Of a DNA stretch of 64,000 nucleotides, positions 61,634 to 64,000 are shown piece after piece; within the stretch, counting starts at the first letter, position 1; each line of letters begins with the position of its first letter. Under the pieces are notes generated by a model. That model saw only the letters and a list, made by a program, of their open reading frames with translations. It searched no databases and was not told where the DNA came from. The translations under genes and the position numbers were made by a program. Source of the stretch: Streptomyces antnestii (GTDB lineage: Bacteria > Actinomycetota > Actinomycetes > Streptomycetales > Streptomycetaceae); NCBI RefSeq assembly GCF_004005495.1, contig NZ_RZYA01000015.1:62001-126000 (forward strand). The letters are read 5' to 3'.

Positions 61634-63330
61634 GCGATGCCTCCGGTGGGCAGGGGCGCGCTCGCGCGCTGGAGAGGCAGCGTGACCGTGAACTGCGCGC
61701 CGCCGGTGGGGTGTTCGGTCAGGGTGAGGGTGCCGCCGTTGCGGGTGACGGACTGCTGGACGAGCGCGAGACCGAGGCCACGACCGCGGCCGCCGGGGCC
61801 CGCGGGCTTCGTGGACCAGCCCCGCTCGAAGACCGCGTCCGTGTGCGGGGCGGCGACGCCCGGGCCCGTGTCCGCGACCCGCAGGAGCAGGGTGTCGTCC
61901 TCGGCACGGGCCGTGACCGTCACCTTCGCGTGCGGGGAGCCCTGAGCCGCGTCGACCGCGTTGTCGAGCAGATTGCCGAGGATCGTCACGAGGTCGCGGG
62001 CCGGCAGCGTAGGCGGCACCAGACCGTCGTCGATGAGGGTGTCCTCGGAGATCACGAGTTCCACGCCGCGCTCGTTGGCCTGGGCCGTCTTGCCCAGCAG
62101 GAGCGCGGCGAGCACCGGCTCGTTCACCGCGGCGACGACCTGGTCGGTGAGGGTCTGCGCCAGCTCCAGCTCGGCCGTCGCGAAGTCGACCGCCTCGTCG
62201 GCCCGGCCCAGCTCGATCAGCGAGACGACGGTGTGGAGCCGGTTCGCCGCCTCGTGGGCCTGCGAGCGCAGCGCCTGCGTGAACCCCCGCTCCGAGTCCA
62301 ACTCGCCCATCACCGCCTGGAGTTCGGTGTGGTCGCGCAGGGTCACCACGGTGCCGCGCCGGTCGCCGCTGGAGACGGGGGAGGTGTTCACGACGACCAC
62401 GCGGTCCGCGGTCAGATGCACCTCGTCGACGCGGGGCTCGGCGGACAGGAGCGCGCCGGTCAGCGGCGCGGGCAGGCCGAGCTCGGCGACATTACGGCCG
62501 ACCACGTCCTTGCCGCCGCCCTCCCCGCTGCTTCCCTCGCCGCCTTCCCCGCCGCCCTCCCTTCCGCCTTCCTCGCCGACGCCGAGCAGCTCGCGCGCCC
62601 CGTCGTTGATGAGGGCGATCCTGCGCTGCCCGTCGAGCATCACCAGGCCCTCGCGCACCGCGTGCAGCGCCGCCTGGTGGTAGTCGTGCATGCGGCTGAG
62701 CTCGGTCGCGTTCATCCCGTGCGTGTGCCGCCGCAGCCGGGCGTTGATCACGTACGTGCCGATGCCGCCGAGGACGAGCGCGCCCGCCGCGACGCCGGCC
62801 ACCGCGAGGACCTGGCCGCGCGCCTGCGCGCTGATCTCCTCGACCGTGATGCCCGCGCTGACCAGACCGACGATCCGGTGGCCCGTGACGATCGGGGTGA
62901 CCACCCGCACCGAGGGGCCGAGCGTGCCCGTGTACGTCTCCGAGAAGGTCCTGCCGCGCAGAGCCGGCCCGATATGGCCGAGGAAGCGCTCGCCTATGCG
63001 GCGCTTGTCGGGGTGGGTCCAGCGGATGCCGTGCGGATCCATGATCGTGACGAAGTCCACGCCGGTGTGGCGCTGGACGTCCGTCGCGTAGGGCTGGAGC
63101 GAACGGGACGGGTCGCCGCCGCCGGTGATCGCCTCGTGGACGGAGGGCGCGTCCGCGACCGCCCGCGCCGCCGCCGTCGCCTGGCGCCGGGCGGCCTCCT
63201 CGGCCTGACGGCCGTCGCTGACGTACGTGAACAGCGCGCACCCCGCGACCACGACGGCGACCAGGACGACCTGCATCGCGAAGAGCTGGCCGGCCAGGCT
63301 GCGGGCGCGTGGCAGGAAGGGGAAGCGCAT
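61630..63330 (-). CDS. Sensor histidine kinase, CitA/DcuS family
   Basis: 566 residues. A first membrane helix (about 18-38), an extracytoplasmic PAS-like sensor (about 40-170), a second helix (about 175-200), a cytoplasmic PAS domain and a kinase domain. The phosphorylated histidine is in LRSQAHEAANRLHTV; the N-box is NLLDNAVDAA, and the G-boxes are DTGPGV and GRGLGLALV. A Gly/Glu/Ser-rich stretch of about 23 residues interrupts the PAS domain. It probably senses C4-dicarboxylates or citrate. Confidence 0.94.
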   Translation of the reverse strand: MRFPFLPRARSLAGQLFAMQVVLVAVVVAGCALFTYVSDGRQAEEAARRQATAAARAVADAPSVHEAITGGGDPSRSLQPYATDVQRHTGVDFVTIMDPHGIRWTHPDKRRIGERFLGHIGPALRGRTFSETYTGTLGPSVRVVTPIVTGHRIVGLVSAGITVEEISAQARGQVLAVAGVAAGALVLGGIGTYVINARLRRHTHGMNATELSRMHDYHQAALHAVREGLVMLDGQRRIALINDGARELLGVGEEGGREGGGEGGEGSSGEGGGKDVVGRNVAELGLPAPLTGALLSAEPRVDEVHLTADRVVVVNTSPVSSGDRRGTVVTLRDHTELQAVMGELDSERGFTQALRSQAHEAANRLHTVVSLIELGRADEAVDFATAELELAQTLTDQVVAAVNEPVLAALLLGKTAQANERGVELVISEDTLIDDGLVPPTLPARDLVTILGNLLDNAVDAAQGSPHAKVTVTARAEDDTLLLRVADTGPGVAAPHTDAVFERGWSTKPAGPGGRGRGLGLALVQQSVTRNGGTLTLTEHPTGGAQFTVTLPLQRASAPLPTGGIA

Positions 63331-63347
63331 GGAGCCCAGTGTGCCTC

Positions 63348-63391
63348 TCGGTACGAGCGTGAACGTATATCGGTACGAGCGTGAACGTATA
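63348..63391 (+). repeat. Two 22-bp tandem units in the kinase-symporter gap
   Basis: TCGGTACGAGCGTGAACGTA(TA) at 63348-63369 and 63370-63391, followed by a partial AGCGTGAAC. It lies between divergent genes. Confidence 0.85.
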
Positions 63392-63570
63392 AGCGTGAAC
63401 TAAATGAACGGAAGGGTGACGCCCTTCACCAGCTGGGAGATAGTCACCGGGATTCGCCAGACGTGAGCCGCACGCATGGCGCGTACGTGCAGGTTCTCCG
63501 TACGCCTTCTCCGTACGCCGGAACCACCCGCACCTACCCGTACGCCCGACATCGTCGTCAGGAGGCACCC

Positions 63571-64000
63571 GTGGCCGAGACCCAGGTGGCACCCGCCACC
63601 AAGCGAGACCGCACCCACTATCTGTACATCGCCGTCATCGGTGCCGTCCTGCTCGGCATCGCGGTCGGCTTCATCTGGCCCGACTTCGCCAAGGAGCTCA
63701 AGCCGGTCGGCACCGGCTTCGTGAACCTGATCAAGATGATGATCTCGCCGATCATCTTCTGCACGATCGTGCTCGGCGTCGGGTCCGTGCGCAAGGCCGC
63801 CAAGATCGGCAAGGTCGGCGGCCTCGCGCTCGGCTACTTCATGGTCATGTCCGTGGTCGCGCTCGCCATCGGCCTCGTCGTCGGCAACATCCTGCACCCG
63901 GGCGACGGCATGCACCTCACGCAGGCCGTCAAGGACGTCGGCCACACGGCCGCGAAGGACGCCGCCGAGGGCCCCGTCGACTTCGTCCTCGGGATCATCC
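63571..64000 (+). CDS. dctA: C4-dicarboxylate:cation symporter (DctA/GltP family), truncated by the window end
   Basis: 143 codons are visible; the gene runs off the right edge. Three hydrophobic segments and the family motif KMMISPIIFCTIVLGV near residue 55 are visible. GTG start with AGGAGG five to ten bases upstream. Divergent from the CitA/CitB-type kinase-regulator pair that likely controls it. Confidence 0.9.
   Translation, partial: MAETQVAPATKRDRTHYLYIAVIGAVLLGIAVGFIWPDFAKELKPVGTGFVNLIKMMISPIIFCTIVLGVGSVRKAAKIGKVGGLALGYFMVMSVVALAIGLVVGNILHPGDGMHLTQAVKDVGHTAAKDAAEGPVDFVLGII

Overview
The window is a stretch of a Streptomyces chromosome core. GC content is very high, GTG and TTG starts are common, ribosome binding sites are strong, and the gene order (from memory, not checked against a database) follows the S. 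coelicolor arm-proximal core from about SCO5359 to about SCO5435. Marker families of the genus are present: FilP and Scy polar cytoskeleton proteins, an AbsC-like MarR regulator, the actinobacterial NucS mismatch endonuclease, and a ChiC-type chitinase with the genus-typical 12-bp promoter repeats. I saw no rRNA, tRNA, CRISPR array, transposase or prophage.

Layout. 1-6959: translation and cell-envelope genes (rpmE, prfA, prmC, tsaC-like), a low-molecular-weight phosphatase homologue whose nucleophilic cysteine is serine, a divergent serine hydroxymethyltransferase, and a WecA/Rfe-type phospho-sugar transferase. 7232-15068: the complete F1Fo ATP synthase operon atpIBEFHAGDC, with a Rex-like operator upstream and structured spacers inside. 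15229-25958: a DUF2550 protein, chitinase, cob(I)alamin adenosyltransferase, 3-hydroxybutyryl-CoA dehydrogenase, a STAS protein beside a membrane-anchored ATPase-like protein, nucS, a small conserved gene, a luciferase-like oxidoreductase and a zinc-ribbon protein. 25964-29895: two tandem ABC-2 export systems. 30031-35271: filP and scy. 35480-44218: methylmalonyl-CoA epimerase, thiolase, meaB, an MFS exporter with a candidate leader peptide, two MarR regulators, two DUF3817 proteins, a thiamine-binding-like protein and the isobutyryl-CoA mutase large subunit. 44391-50682: secreted hydrolase, TetR regulator, thioredoxin-TPR protein and a three-gene DUF6230/DUF6114/secreted protein unit. 50781-56872: pyk, ackA, pta and pfkA. 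56925-64000: an HTH regulator, a sugar ABC uptake operon with a frameshifted permease, a CitA/CitB-type two-component system and the start of a dicarboxylate symporter gene.

How it fits together. Four genes spread over 25 kb (adenosyltransferase, epimerase, meaB, mutase) serve coenzyme-B12-dependent acyl-CoA rearrangement, which supplies (methyl)malonyl-CoA and butyryl-CoA units for polyketides and propionate/valine metabolism. Pyk, AckA, Pta and PfkA form a lower-glycolysis and overflow block. The two-component system most likely senses and imports C4-dicarboxylates through the adjacent symporter.

The most striking non-genic feature is a recurring arrangement of short tandem repeats that begin at or across a stop codon: a 39-bp unit after the phosphatase, 18-bp after the MFS exporter, 15-bp after the secreted hydrolase and 19-bp after pfkA. 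The most promising undescribed gene system is the DUF6230/DUF6114/secreted-protein unit at 48152-50682, preceded by a 628-bp structured intergenic region.
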